A DNA stretch of 64,000 nucleotides, from NCBI GenBank assembly GCA_964017125.1, contig OZ024914.1, forward strand, positions 22,936,282 through 23,000,281. The letters are read 5' to 3'. This document shows, in pieces, positions 9,560 to 21,059 of the stretch (position 1 is the first letter of the stretch; each line of letters opens with the position of its first letter). Made by a program: the position numbers and the translations under genes. Below the pieces are notes generated by a model. It searched no databases, was not told the origin of the DNA, and saw nothing but the letters and a program-made list of their open reading frames with translations. The DNA is from Flabesymbios commensalis. Lineage: Eukaryota > Annelida > Polychaeta > Terebellida > Flabelligeridae.

Positions 9560-12500
9560 TCGCATCGCACATTTTGCCAAAACATACAGAAAATAGGTCC
9601 ACCAATATTTTCCAATTTTTGTTTTATTGAGAGAATTGATAAATGATATAGTTATATACATGTCAAAAGATATATTTTGGATAAAACCAACTTTGAATTG
9701 TTCATTTGAATTTATTTAAAATTATTACAAATAATAATAGACCATAATGTATTTAGGATTTTATATCTAATTTAAAATGTTAATTTTAAAAACATTCTCA
9801 TCTTTAAAATAGTATTTTAAAATGTTAAAAAATCCATAACTTTAGTTTTAGTAAAGATAACCACTGATTGTTTGAACAACATAAACAGTCCAAATTCGTT
9901 CTCTTTTACATCATTGCATTATATCATGTTCTGAAAAATATGCGATGTGACTGTCTTGTGCAGATGAGTCACATTTGTAGTAGAAAAGAGCCACATAGGG
10001 TTTAATCATGTGGTGATAAAGCGCATGCCTGTTAGCTCCATTTAGATACTATCAGTGAGTTGACTTGTCTATAAAATGTCATAGCAGATTAACAATCTGT
10101 GACTTTATAAATTTAAACAAAAACAAATTTAAACATCTGTATTGAGATGGAAATGAATAAATTTAAAGTCTAACTTTTGAAATACATTTTATTTTAATAA
10201 TGGCAAATCACCATGGGAATGAAATGGTGGTTTGCTAACTGCTACTCGTGGACAGGGGCAGCATGTAGATGTGTGTTCATTTTTTCACGTGTATCGAAGT
10301 GGAAGCCATCGGTATCATTTGTTAATAATTTTTCATTAGGCCTAGTGTTATATGTGTTTGCAAATACGGGCTTAAAGAAAAATTCTTGGTCTACTTTATC
10401 ATCACAGAATAGTGAAATATGGTCATCACACCATCATTGTGTGCTACTGATATGGGTTGGTCTGGTTTTATGCTTAGATCATTTAATCATCGTTGTTGTG
10501 TGAATAATGGCATCGGTCGTTGTACTGTGGTGTGGTAATAATGGAAGTATTTATCAGTCCTTAAGTGCTAACTAAGTAATTTATATTATATATCAAATTT
10601 AATCCAGCGATAATAAATCTACCAAATTACATTCAACTGCAGCCTGCATGTCACTATTTGCAATATGTGTGCTATTTGATCCCAAATTACTTATCGAAGG
10701 TTAAAAAATGCATATTGTAAAATGGTTGTTTTAATATTGAAAACAACAATTTTATTTTTTCTTGCTATTTGAAACTCATTTAATCCAAAGTGAAACACCC
10801 TCCTCAAGTTTCTGTCTCGAAATAAAATGTTCAGCAGCTGTGTAACAAAGTGATAATATATCTACCCAATTTAAATGTGTGACTTGAATAAATATTGTGT
10901 CTCACTGCCTGCTCCACAAACTTAAGTTTGTGACAATTGCTGTAATTAGCACTTATTAAGGGTCGTGGTTTTAGGATTTACTCTTTTATTACTGTTATGC
11001 ATTTAAATTGTTAGATCTTAGACACTTGAGAATGAGTGTATATATTGCACATACATACCACACATTTACTATGTCATGTACACTCGAATCGGATCATTTT
11101 CAGAGGCAGGTTAAACAACGATATTATTGTAGCATAAGATGATACTATTACATAGTTCTAAGTACATTACTAACCAACGATGCTATAACACTTAAAATGT
11201 TTTTTTATCATTGTTAACTCATTGCAATGTAATAACCGGAAGTGTAAAATAATGTATTTCTGTTTTTTTAATGTGCTTACCATTTGTTGGGAGATGAGAG
11301 CTGACATTTTTGTATTTGTGATCTGAACAGACATGGAATGGACCTGGAATGTCTATTTGACATGATCATGGTGATTAGGAAGCCTATTTTGTTGTATTTC
11401 CATCGCAACACTTTCATAATAATTTTATTTGAGACTGGTTACTACTATTTGTTTTTATAAAACTGAGATTTTTTCATTATATTTTTATATAGTGTATCAA
11501 GATTTAGCATCACATATGTGGGCTGAATATTTTTTTCTGTGCTCAACATAGCTCGGGATACTCTTGTCAGTTTGTATCATAATTCTGCAGTCCAACAAAT
11601 ATGTTCCATTCTCCTTTTCATTAGCAAATTCTTTATTGTGTCAGATATAATTACGGAGCCTGTGTTTTGTCACAATATGTCCAGTTCCATGGCAGTATTG
11701 GTTCATTTGACATGGTGTTTAATTCGCATTTATTTCTTTTGTTCATGCAATGTCTATTATCTGAACGGCAACCTTCAAGAAATATCCAAACTCGATTTAT
11801 TTACTACTAAATTTATTTCTGTAAAAACAGGGCATTATACACATAAACGAACAAATGTATGCCTATAATAGAATGTATACTTTTTTTTAATTAGGTCTAG
11901 ATTCGTAAGAAGGCTGTTGTGGGATATTTTGATAATAGGTGTTCTAATATTACTTGGTATTTTTAAATTTGAAATGTTGTTCTGGCTGCTCGATTAATGT
12001 TAAGATATTTTATAGCAGTTACTGTATTGAAGAACCTGATGGACTCGCTTCATGACCATTGTCCACCAAGTTGTTATTAGATGCCCCAATGGCGCATTAT
12101 ATCAATCTGGACATTTTCAATATCATGTTGGAATACACAATAAGCTGGTATTTAGGTCTACCATCCCTGCTTTCGCGAGTTTGATTAGGAATGAGCTAAT
12201 GCCGCTTAATATCCGGTAACAAAATTATATTTACTATTCGAGTTACCAAACTATTTTGAAATATTTGAATTAAACTCTTACTCAACATAAAATGACTATG
12301 CTAGTGTCACAACGCACGCAGCTTTGTATTACACATTTATGGAATAAATTATGGATTTTGTAATGTGATTTGAACAGCGCTGTATTCATGGGGGCATTAA
12401 CGTTGGAATGGATAGTGGGATGACTGAGGTGGGGAGAATCAATAAACCCCGAAAAATATTGTTAAAGTCTCCACTGATAGTCTTCACTCATATCTTTGCT

Positions 12501-13093
12501 GCTTAGAAATAATTTTTATCTATAAATTTGTTGTTATGTCTACCAAAGAAATGATCACCGTGGCATTATTTTCATACCATACTTCTGCTGTAAAATAGTT
12601 TTTCAATTCCTTTTCAATTCCTTCAATATCCCAGGAAATATTCTAGTTAGAACGCGAATATTTAGTAATGCTTATTCATATACATGTAACATATTTTTCG
12701 GTGCTATTTTAAATAATTATATGAGACGCAGAACGTCACCTAATGTACCAACATTAGATCTAATAGTTTTTAAAGTGTTAATATAAATTTATTCGTACAA
12801 ATATATAATAACATTGAAAATTAATTTGGCATAACAAAAACAGACCCATCCATCTTATTATTCTGTATAATATTTCTCACTCACCGATTGATTTTGCTAT
12901 ATTGTGCTTGTTGTATGTTTGTGTAGTAGTGACACGCAACTTTCAGCTTGCACAAGATATTGGTTAAACAAATTACCAGTATTTGCCAATGTCTTTTGCA
13001 GGTTGAATTTAGGTTGAAGAACTACACTTTTCCTCGTAACCAGCCTTTGCTATGTATAACTCTTTATTATGGTGTGTGAAAGTATGTAATAAA
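9560..13093 (+). other. AT-rich stretch free of MITEs; possible long 3' UTR
   Basis: About 3.5 kb with no recognised gene, RNA or repeat, rich in T and TG runs. It ends at AATAAA (13088-13093) followed within 50 nt by GT-rich sequence, a plausible polyadenylation site. A terminal exon starting at 7122 and running to here would make a 5.9-kb UTR containing several MITEs. That is inference; it could equally be intergenic. Confidence 0.3.
13088..13093 (+). promoter_or_regulatory. Candidate polyadenylation signal
   Basis: AATAAA with a TTGTATGTGCAGTTGTT-like GT-rich element about 35 nt downstream. Chance AATAAA hexamers are frequent in such AT-rich DNA. Confidence 0.3.
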
Positions 13094-13346
13094 GTTATTT
13101 GTACTAAAAATGTATTCGACTGACATTGTATGTGCAGTTGTTACCCCATTTACCCTACACAAGGACTCACACCTATTTCTAATGATCGTAGACCCATAAC
13201 ATAGGTATTTAAATGAATCAGAAAAAGGTAATTGTGACATTTATGATAATTTCAAATTGAAAAAACCTTTAGTTCAAACACAAATAACTCAGCGCTTCAA
13301 GGTAAGGACTCATACCCAAATCCATAGGGTGAATCTTAGTCTAACC

Positions 13347-13564
13347 ATGTGTGAGGAGCGCGTCCCTGTGCGAAATTAACGTCGATACACTGGTCTTAAC
13401 CTTAACTCAGCGATGCCGCCATTAACGTGAACGCCTAGTCACATTGAGAAACAATGCCGTTTCTCTGAAAACCCCATACGGGAACAGCGGGGTTCGAAAC
13501 CGGGACGCATGCATGACTGGCGAGGCAGTCAGGCGCTCTAGCCTTTACGCCACGTCCCCTTCTC
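13347..13564 (-). mobile_element. tRNA-derived SINE
   Basis: On the - strand the head starts GGGGACGTGGCGTAAAGGCT and holds a pol III A-box-like TGGCGTAAAGG and a B-box-like GGTTTCGAACC, with an acceptor-like end pairing. A 10-bp direct repeat, TAGTCTAACC, flanks it exactly (13337-13346 and 13565-13574), as expected for LINE-mediated insertion. The body after the tRNA head (to 13347) is unrelated to tRNA. Family not identified. Confidence 0.8.
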
Positions 13565-13734
13565 TAGTCTAACCCCGAGTGAAGACAACACTATTTCTCT
13601 AGTTGCTGAATATATAGCTTGGGTCAGCAGCGAAATAACGTTGTCTTCAGGGTGAGTCCTGGTCCGCCTGATCTTGTCTGCTGGCTATTGAACAGTGAGT
13701 GGCTTGAGGCAGACACGTCAGAGGTCTTTAACTC

Positions 13735-13798
13735 GTGACATGATTCATAAGGCAGAAATATCCAATATTGCATATTTCTGCCTTAGGAATCATGTCAC
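13735..13798. repeat. Perfect-stem short hairpin
   Basis: GTGACATGATT...AAGGCAGAAATAT pairs with ATATTTCTGCCTTAGGAATCATGTCAC: arms of 27 nt, nearly all paired, loop of 10 nt. No TIR-like family signature and no second copy in the window. Confidence 0.75.
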
Positions 13799-13881
13799 AA
13801 ATGAAATATATGAAGGATAGACACACCACCATTACAGCCATATATCGTGACACGAGCAGCTCAATTCTGAGAACCCTATAA

Positions 13882-14095
13882 GGGGTTTTGTCAAGTTAAA
13901 AAGATCCAAAAATCCGAGAAAAACTCGGAAGTTGGTGGGTGGGTCAAGCCCCGACTCGGGATTTCTTTTTTTGAAAAATATTGTGTTTTTGGGTGTTTTT
14001 TGTGCTGTTTTTTTTTGGTTACGGGATGGGTGGGTGGGGTCTGGACAATCGGAAATTTTCTCCGATTTGGGATTTTTTAAACTTGACAAGACCCC
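13882..14095. mobile_element. Harbinger-like MITE with TAA target duplication
   Basis: Ends GGGGTTTTGTCAAGTT and AACTTGACAAGACCCC form imperfect inverted repeats of about 20 bp. TAA lies on both sides (13879-13881, 14096-14098). A TWA target site and G-rich ends are typical of PIF/Harbinger. Open frames inside are low-complexity and not convincing. Confidence 0.6.
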
Positions 14096-14329
14096 TAAAC
14101 ATCAGTTATCTTCGATGCTTTCCCAATAGTAACGCTGCTTCAATGTCGCAGACGCCAAAGACAACAAGATCACAGAAGTCCAAGCGCTCCCACCCCGAAT
14201 TAGAATTTTATTGAAGCAATTTTGTGTAGTGTTATTAACTTAGTCATAGACTGGGTCAAAAATCAAGACTCATGACAACTAGGCTTATAAGAGGAATTAA
14301 GAACAAGACAGTCAGTCATCGAAATTAAT

Positions 14330-14620
14330 TAGTCTTAACCCGGATCGTAATCTCGATCGTTCCCACAATTTAAAGGTTTGGTCCTTGGCCCGAGACGCAC
14401 CTCTGGTAAAATTTCCATGCAAATCTGAGAGATCTGGATCGGATCGTAATCTGAATCATCACCAATCTAACCGATTGTTCCTTGGCTCGAGACAGACCTC
14501 TGGTAAAAATTTCATGCGAATCCGTTTGGTACTTTTTAAGATAATTCGAAGGACATATGCCCTACAGACACACAACAAACCAACACAACGAAAAGCATAA
14601 CCTTCCTGGTAGAAGTTTTC
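14330..14620 (+). repeat. Decayed dispersed repeat (GGATCGTAATC / CCTCTGGTAAAA)
   Basis: Two imperfect copies of GATCGTAATCTNGATC ... TCCTTGGCNCGAGAC ... CCTCTGGTAAAATTTC, then GTTTGGTACTTTTTAAGATAA and an end reading CATAACCTTCCTGG. The ending resembles a repeat 3' end often seen in marine animals (ACATAACCTCCTTGGCGGAGG). Family unproven. Confidence 0.4.
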
Positions 14621-14839
14621 AGTCAGTCTAGAATCACTTCTACTTATTTTAGAGTTATCAGATAATGGACTAGCTAATTACGATGGTTTGTTAGATATTA
14701 TCCATCCTAATATCAATAATGGCCAAAAGACGGTCATTTTGAATTTGATCAGGTTGATTTTTTCAGGGCATATCCTTCCATGCAACCTGAAATTGGTGTT
14801 TTACATAAATGGTCTAGCTATCTGGCATGATTTACCAGA

Positions 14840-15235
14840 TATGCAGAGCGTTCAGAACTGCTTGGCCAGGGTTGTGACCCGTTCTCCACGATTCTGCAGT
14901 GTTACACCTTTGTTAAAATCCCTACACTGGCTCCCTGTTCAATTCAGAATAAAATACAAAATATGCACCCTCACATAATATAAAGTAATACATGCATGTC
15001 AGCCAGTATATCTACATAATCTGCTTAAACCTTTAAACAGAACCCGTAATTTACGCTCCTCAGATGATGATCAACTGGTTGTTCCCAGAGTGAGTTCTAA
15101 GATGGATGAAAGGGTTTTTTCGGTTACTCCCCCCCCAGCTCCGGAATTCTATCCCTCTTGAGATAAAAAAAAATCTAAATCTCCGCAGTCATTTCGGAGA
15201 AAATTAAATACTTTAAATTTCGGTCATGTTTTCCA
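14840..15235 (+). mobile_element. LINE 3' end (CR1/L2-like class), decayed
   Basis: The frame reads SVQNCLARVVTRSPRF, then VTPLLKSLHWLPVQFRIKYK, the conserved region after the RT domain in many non-LTR elements (usually LARVV..SPRFxHVTPLLKSLHWLPVxxRI). After a stop at 14976 the same frame continues with YLHNLL and NLRSSDDDQLVVPRV. A frameshift near the C-run at 15130 leads to LRNSIPLEIK, the usual RLWNSLPLEIR box. 5'-truncated: EN and RT are absent. Confidence 0.7.
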
Positions 15236-15601
15236 TCCTAAATCCTCTTGTGTCCCGGCATGCTGGATCTACGAATTGGAACCGCAAACGGACAATGATA
15301 ACGAGCCTGATTCGGTTTTGCAGCGCCTCTGAGATCGGGACACCGAAGATTTAGGCGCATTAGAAGTATTTCATTCATATAAGGCATGTTCAAGTTAATA
15401 ATGGCCGAAAGTCGGCCATTCTGAATTTTATCATATTCAATTTTTTTAGAGTACATCCTCCTCTGAGATTTCACATTTTGTTTTGGAGGAATGGTCCAGT
15501 TGTCTAATACAGTCTCCCAAATATAAAACAGTTTAAAGTAAATATTGGCCGATAGTGGGCCATTTTGAATTTGAGCGAGTCGAGATTTTTTAGGGTGCAT
15601 A

Positions 15602-16637
15602 GGGGAGACTGGGGCACCTTGAGACGGAAAAATTCAAACCCCTCAAGCATATATTTAAATTTCGAAATAAAACATGTTGACGACACATGGATACAGCATT
15701 CATTGTGGTATATTTGAGCAAGAGATGAGAATTTTCAGAAATGTGTAACCTATAATTTTTTAACAAATCAGATTTTCAAAAACATGTCTCGATGTACCCC
15801 GTACTCGGGCACCTTGAGACACCACCTGGGGTACCTTGAGACACCATATCAGGTATCTGACGACAACGTGGATATAACAAAAATCAAGATTTGAATACTA
15901 CATAAACATGTGGCTAAAGCTTGTAGTTGGATAATGCTAGATGTTGCAGTAACAATATGTGGCTGAAAAAAGTGGGGGCACCTTGAGCCACTTTCAGGGC
16001 AGCTTGAGACAGACTTTAGGCACCTTGACAGTTTTGGGGCACATTGAGCCAGCGTCTCCAGGTGCCCCACCCTGACTGACCCCGCATCTGATATCATATT
16101 TTGTGTGTGGGGTGTATTTGAAGTAAACCATTATACGTATGTTGTAAAGTGATGGCATAGGTGTAAGATACCACCAAAATAATAGGGAAATCAAGTAGGC
16201 CTATTACGTGATCTATAAAAACAAATATTGATCATCAAAAAAAGTACTTTTCGTGTAAAATAAGCTTACATACATTCCAAGGATGTCCAACAGCCATTAG
16301 CAATAGGGTGGAAAATGGAAATTGGTCAGTTTTGATACCATTGACCAGATGGCACACAAATCGCAAAATAATTTCTGTGTCAAACAGGCCTGTCTCAAGG
16401 TGCCCCATTACATGATCTATAAAAACAAACATTGATCATCCAAACAAAAGTACTTTTCGTGTAAAATAAGCTTACATACATGCCAATGATGTTCAACAGC
16501 CATTAGCAATAGGGTGGAGAATGGAAATTGGTTAGTTTTGATACCATTGACCAGATGGCGCACAAATCGCAAAATAATTTCAGTGTCAAACTGCCTGTCT
16601 CAAGGCACCCCATGACTCAAGGTGCCCCAGTCTCCCC
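15602..16637. mobile_element. Non-autonomous DNA transposon, GGGGAGACTGGGGCACC ends, TA target
   Basis: 1,036 bp. GGGGAGACTGGGGCACC at the left is exactly mirrored by GGTGCCCCAGTCTCCCC at the right; TA flanks both sides. The host array shows the empty site (GGGTGCAT joined to CTCCCCTGAAAC). CACCTTGAGAC recurs many times inside. No transposase. A second, truncated copy of the left end is at 44811. Confidence 0.85.
16207..16614. repeat. 204-bp tandem duplication inside the TA element
   Basis: Two copies of a unit beginning GTGATCTATAAAAACAAA, 204 bp apart (ATCTAT at 16211 and 16415), each ending in TGCCTGTCTCAAGGNNCCCCAT. Only a few differences per copy by eye. Confidence 0.85.
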
Positions 16638-17339
16638 TACTCCCCTGAAACATTCATGCATTTTGTTTTATGGTAATGGTCAGACCATCTAGCACGGCTT
16701 ACCAAATATCGGGCATATGAAAGTAAATAATGGCCAATAGGCGGTCATTGTCAATTTGATCCAAGTCGAAATTTTTCAGGTTGCATCTTTCCCTGAAACC
16801 TCCCATTTTGTTTTATAGTATTGGTCCAGCTATCTAGCATGGTTTACCCGATATTACGCATATTGATGTAAATAATGGCCGATAGTTAAGTTTCAATTTT
16901 TCAGGGTAGATCCTTCCCTGAAACTTCACATTTCACGGCAAGTAAATAATGGTCGATAGGCGTCCATTTTAAATTTGATCAAGAGTGCATCCTCACCTAA
17001 AAACTCACATGTTGTCTTATAGTAATGGTCTAGCTATCTCGAGTGGTTTGCATGATATATTCCGCCAAATATTTCAATTATTTAGATATACTAATGTTAT
17101 AAATCAGGCCAAAGTGTTTCGTTAGCACAAAGGCCAAGGTGCAAAAACCAGAAAAGGCACAACTACTAGTAAGAGACCTTAGAACTCACGTACAATACGA
17201 TTGTAATCCACCCTGTTTTTTTCGGGATCCGCCCTGGAAACGAAGTGCATGTCAAAACATCAAAATAAGGTTCAACTAGACCCTCTATTGACCCACATAC
17301 CAACTATTGTTAATCTATGTTTTTTCTTTCAAAGTTATA

Positions 17340-17560
17340 GGCAAAATAGTCAGGGCCCATTCGCGAAATTTCTGACTTGGTAAGGCATTTTTTAGTAGAA
17401 TTTGGCATGCAGTTGTTCTTACACAATTTGGGCACGCTGATTCCAAATCTGCCCCATGCCAAGCTATATTTTGTGTTTTTCCTACTCAAAATTCAAAAAC
17501 AAAATGGCCGCCAAAATTAGTGAAAATGTCACAACTTTACATCACGGCTTGGCTTACAAT
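17340..17560 (+). repeat. Dispersed repeat, + copy (partner at 21395)
   Basis: CAGGGCCCATT, AAGGCATTTTTTAGTAGAATTT, GCAGTTGTT, CCAAATCTGCCCCATGCCAAG and AAAATGGCCGCCAAAAT appear here in order and, reverse-complemented in the reverse order, at 21395-21600. No ends or coding capacity recognised. Confidence 0.75.
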
Positions 17561-19285
17561 GAACATAAAAACACCATTTCGGTGTATTAAAACACACCTG
17601 AGCAACATACTTGAAGCCCCCTGAATTTCACCTTGTGCGTTTGCCGCTAGAGGACGAAATCCAAAATGGCCGCCACTGCAAGGCAATGGGCCATAACTTA
17701 GCTTCCAAATAACGTAGAAATGTTTCTCACACCAGGGAAACCAATTCAGAGCCGTGATAGCATCCATTTTCAACATTTCACAAATTTATGGGGAAAAAAA
17801 CAAATGTTGCGCCAGGAAAACGACACATCGTAGTCCAGTGTAATAATAATGATTTATTTAATAAAGTCATTTTTTCACATTTAGAAGCCGAGGGAAACAA
17901 ACGTAATATCCGGCATGTTGTAAAAATGTTTAGAATATTGACAAAAAATATTTTATGATTGTTGATCACTGTCCGGCACTAGATAACCTATCGCTCACCA
18001 TATATCCGTTCTAGGCCTATCAGTATGTGGCCCATGTGATATCCACCTACATCGTGTTTTTACAGTACCGTAAGGAAGAAAGCAATAATTTAAATTTAAT
18101 GACACATATACATGTTCCGTTCTTATTGAGACAAGAAGTCGTGTAAATTTAACAATTTATGATTCTAGTAACTAGGTATATTGTGCTGGTTGAAAAGTGC
18201 ACATCACATAAAAATTATTTACTCAATCGGATCGACAATTTACATAATCATGATAATAGTATCATCCTAATTTTAATATTTTTGATCAGAATAGATACCG
18301 TAAAAAAGCCTGGTAATGCGCTGATAACACAGTTTTCAGACATAATTGAACGAATAAAGTCCCAACCATCGGCTTAGAAATCCACACAAAACCGTAATGT
18401 AGGCTACACATATTTCTACTCCCCTAACTTGAATGAGAAAGATGATATCCCCGTCAATAACTATGATAAAATACAGTTACACGATATCGGAAATATGTAA
18501 TTTGGTGCAGAAGTTGACTTATATATGTTTTGGGCATATGAGATTGATGGGCGAGGACACGCTAGGGTAATGTTGAAAATACTGACGATGAATTTATTTT
18601 ATAAATATAGTATGAACATACACCATCTTCAGAAGATGTGACAACTAAAGCTATAGAGTGTCATGAACAAGTCACCAAAGATTATTGGGTACACTAGTGC
18701 AACAAGATATGATGCAGAATATGTGGTAATTGAGGCAATAATACCGTTCGTAGCACGATCAGGATGTTTTTATGAAGATTAACATAAATACAGAAACTTT
18801 CTAGATGTGGTCGTGATATGGTAGAATGTATGAGGAATCAGTAGGTTCTGGTCATGCATGCTTCTAATCAGATATAAGCTCTCACTCTCACATAATATAC
18901 AATAACCCAACAGGTTCAGTTGTGTCTTGAAGTGGTACGGGCGCGACCACCCTATTTTGCAGGAAGAGGTATCAATGTTAAAGACAATAAGTCTTATCAT
19001 ATATAAAGTGATAAAATCATATAATGGACGTGAAGATATTTAGGTGCATAATAACTATATGTCTCCTCCAGACATAGTAGATTAATTATCATTCATACAG
19101 AGTATTTATTACTTATCTATTATATACTTTTGTAATAAACATTAATCATCTAATAATCCATGCAAGACACATGTATCCCACATCAAAAACATTTCCATGC
19201 CATTTAACTATTCAATGAACACTGGTACATGTGGTATTTAAGTGTGAGAAATACTGAGGTACATGATGGGACGTCAAATGTTATT
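17561..19285. other. No gene recognised
   Basis: AT-rich, with one more AAAATGGCCGCCA motif at about 17664. The longest frames (60-80 codons) have no protein-like features. Confidence 0.4.
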
Positions 19286-20182
19286 AAGGCTCCCCCCTAC
19301 CAGGGGGAGGCTTTTAGTTTTTGTACGGTTTCGTCCGCCGGCGCGTGCAGGCGGCGGCGCGTGCGGGCGGCGGCGGCGGCGCCACGCATGGAAACCGCCT
19401 CTCATCCATGTCACCCTGATATCTACAAAACCGCTTTTTTAATTCATTTGGTTTTCAACATACTGGATACAAGTATTAATACCTAGGCTGCATCAATTTT
19501 TCAGAAAGTTCGGGAGAATATTCGGGTCATTGCGGCCATCTTTAACCTTTTTTCGTCAAATTAGGAGCTTGTCACCCTCATATCTAACAAATCGCTTTTT
19601 CGATTCTTTTTGTGTTCAACATACTAGATGCAAATATTAATTCCTAGGCTGCATCAATTTTTCAGAAAGTTCGGGAAAATATTCTGGTCATGGCGGCCAT
19701 CTTTAATCTTTTTTCGTCAAATTAGGACCTTGTCACCCCGATAACTTCAAAGCGGCTAATCCGATATACTCAATATTCAAAATACTGCATAGTAGTTATA
19801 ATTCCTAGCCTGCATCAATTTTTCAGAAAGTTCGGGAAAATATTCGGGTCATGGCGGCCATCTTTAATATTTCTTCTTCAATTTAGGACCTTGTCACCCT
19901 GATAACTTCAAAGCCACTCATCCGATATACTCAATATTCAACACAGTGCATAGTAGTAGTATTTCCTAGACTGCATTAATTTTTCAAAAAGTTTGGGAAA
20001 ATATCCGGGTCATGGCGGCCATCTTTAGTCTTTTTTCGTCAAATTAAAACCTTATCACCCTAGCCTAAAGCTGCTAGCCTTTGCCTCATAATATTACTTG
20101 ATAATTACATGTACAAATTGATTATCTGAAAAAATTATAATTAATGTATAACTCTCATTTGAAAAGTGGGAGGGGGAGCCTT
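19286..20182. mobile_element. Element with AAGGCTCCCCC ends carrying a 161-bp satellite
   Basis: AAGGCTCCCCCCTACC at the left and GGGAGGGGGAGCCTT at the right are imperfect inverted ends about 900 bp apart. Inside lie a GC-rich GCGCGTGC/GGCGGCG block (19335-19385) and four copies of a 161-bp repeat. No transposase, no clear target duplication. Calling it a non-autonomous transposon is inference. Confidence 0.55.
19409..20052. repeat. Tandem repeat, exact period 161 bp, four copies
   Basis: TGTCACCCTGATA starts at 19409, 19570, 19731 and 19892 (and again, decayed, at 20053). CTGCATCAATTTTTC starts at 19488, 19649, 19810 and 19971. Every spacing is 161. Each unit contains TCATGGCGGCCATCTTTAA or a close variant, holding a GCCATNTT core like the YY1 consensus. 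161 is not a multiple of 3, so it is not coding. Confidence 0.9.
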
Positions 20183-20221
20183 CTTGGGTGTTTACATGGT
20201 AAACACTTGCATCTAGTTACG

Positions 20222-20320
20222 GCAATCAAACTGTCAGATACTGACAATGTGGTAGTCGTAGGAGCTGATGTAAACTTGCTCATTCTGCTTTCGAAACGTT
20301 CTCATCATAGCAATGCCTAG
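20222..20320 (+). pseudogene. Possible transposon protein remnant (VVVVGADVNLLILL)
   Basis: 32 codons to a stop read SDTDNVVVVGADVNLLILLS. The pattern resembles a VVVGEDTDLLVLL box that I recall from uncharacterised transposon-associated proteins. Nothing around it continues convincingly. Low confidence. Confidence 0.25.
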
Positions 20321-21059
20321 CTGTGTAAACCTAGAACTGGTGATATGTATCGTACCATTCAACCGTCTCAATGGCTTCCACAACACCAGCACATCAATTT
20401 TAAAAGAAAGACATTTAAATTAATTCATAAACACCCAGAACTAGAACTTAAGCCAATTTGAGTATTTCAATGTATCCTCTTCGTCAATAACCCCTACCAC
20501 AAAAAAGTGGATATTGTTTCCGTTGTATTTTAAGCCTGTTTAGCAATAAATACAGCTCTGGCCAGATAACAATTTTAAACATCTATGCGATTGTGGTTGG
20601 AGCTTCATTTGTGGACAACTGCAAAGTTCTAGTTCTCGTGTAAAAGCTTCATGCTCAAACTGAATAACTATCACATTTAATTTGATTAAGTATGAATTAG
20701 AACCACGAGAAAGTAGCCAATGGTGTCCTATCAAGAAGTCGCTACATCAATTCCGAAGCTGCACAATTATATGACCAATATATTGATGAGGGTGACTATT
20801 CTAGCATTATCATTATGCAAGATGATGGCATTCATGCAAATCTGAGATATACACAGCAAGCCTATGTAGCTACAGTGATGAAAGTAACATGCTATTTTTG
20901 TGCAATTTCCTCATAGTTAAAGTGTTGTTTTTAAATAATCTTTTTTTTGCATTCACCGAACTACATGTAACATGGAAGTTGAGTTTTTTATGCTGTGTAT
21001 TTTTTTGTATCAGAATACTATTTAAGCGCCAAAAATAACTATCTACGACATTTTGAAAA

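Larger units (their letters stand above)
15390..17050. repeat. 145-bp tandem array, split by a transposon
   Basis: AATAATGGCCGATAG-type units recur at 15403, 15547, 16732 and 16877 (GGCC positions), a spacing of 144-147 bp once the insertion 15602-16637 is removed; a shorter, degenerate unit follows at 16951. Each unit has CCCTGAAAC, TTTTGTTTTATAGTAATGG and TCTAGCATGGTTTACC boxes. One outlying unit at 14721 precedes the LINE piece, so LINE and TA element both landed in this array. Confidence 0.75.

Noticed and set aside
10213-11868. Frames 10213-10503 and 11539-11868 as small genes
   Set aside because: Amino-acid makeup reflects T-rich DNA; no signal, domain or homology recognised.
13490-13564. 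A real tRNA gene on the - strand
   Set aside because: A- and B-box-like sequences are present, but the arms pair imperfectly and the unit extends into a SINE body with target duplications.
13832-14214. Frames of 65-85 codons on both strands
   Set aside because: Explained by the Harbinger-like MITE with T- and G-runs.
19409-20052. CRISPR-like array
   Set aside because: Units are 161 bp, contiguous and without spacers, in a eukaryotic genome.
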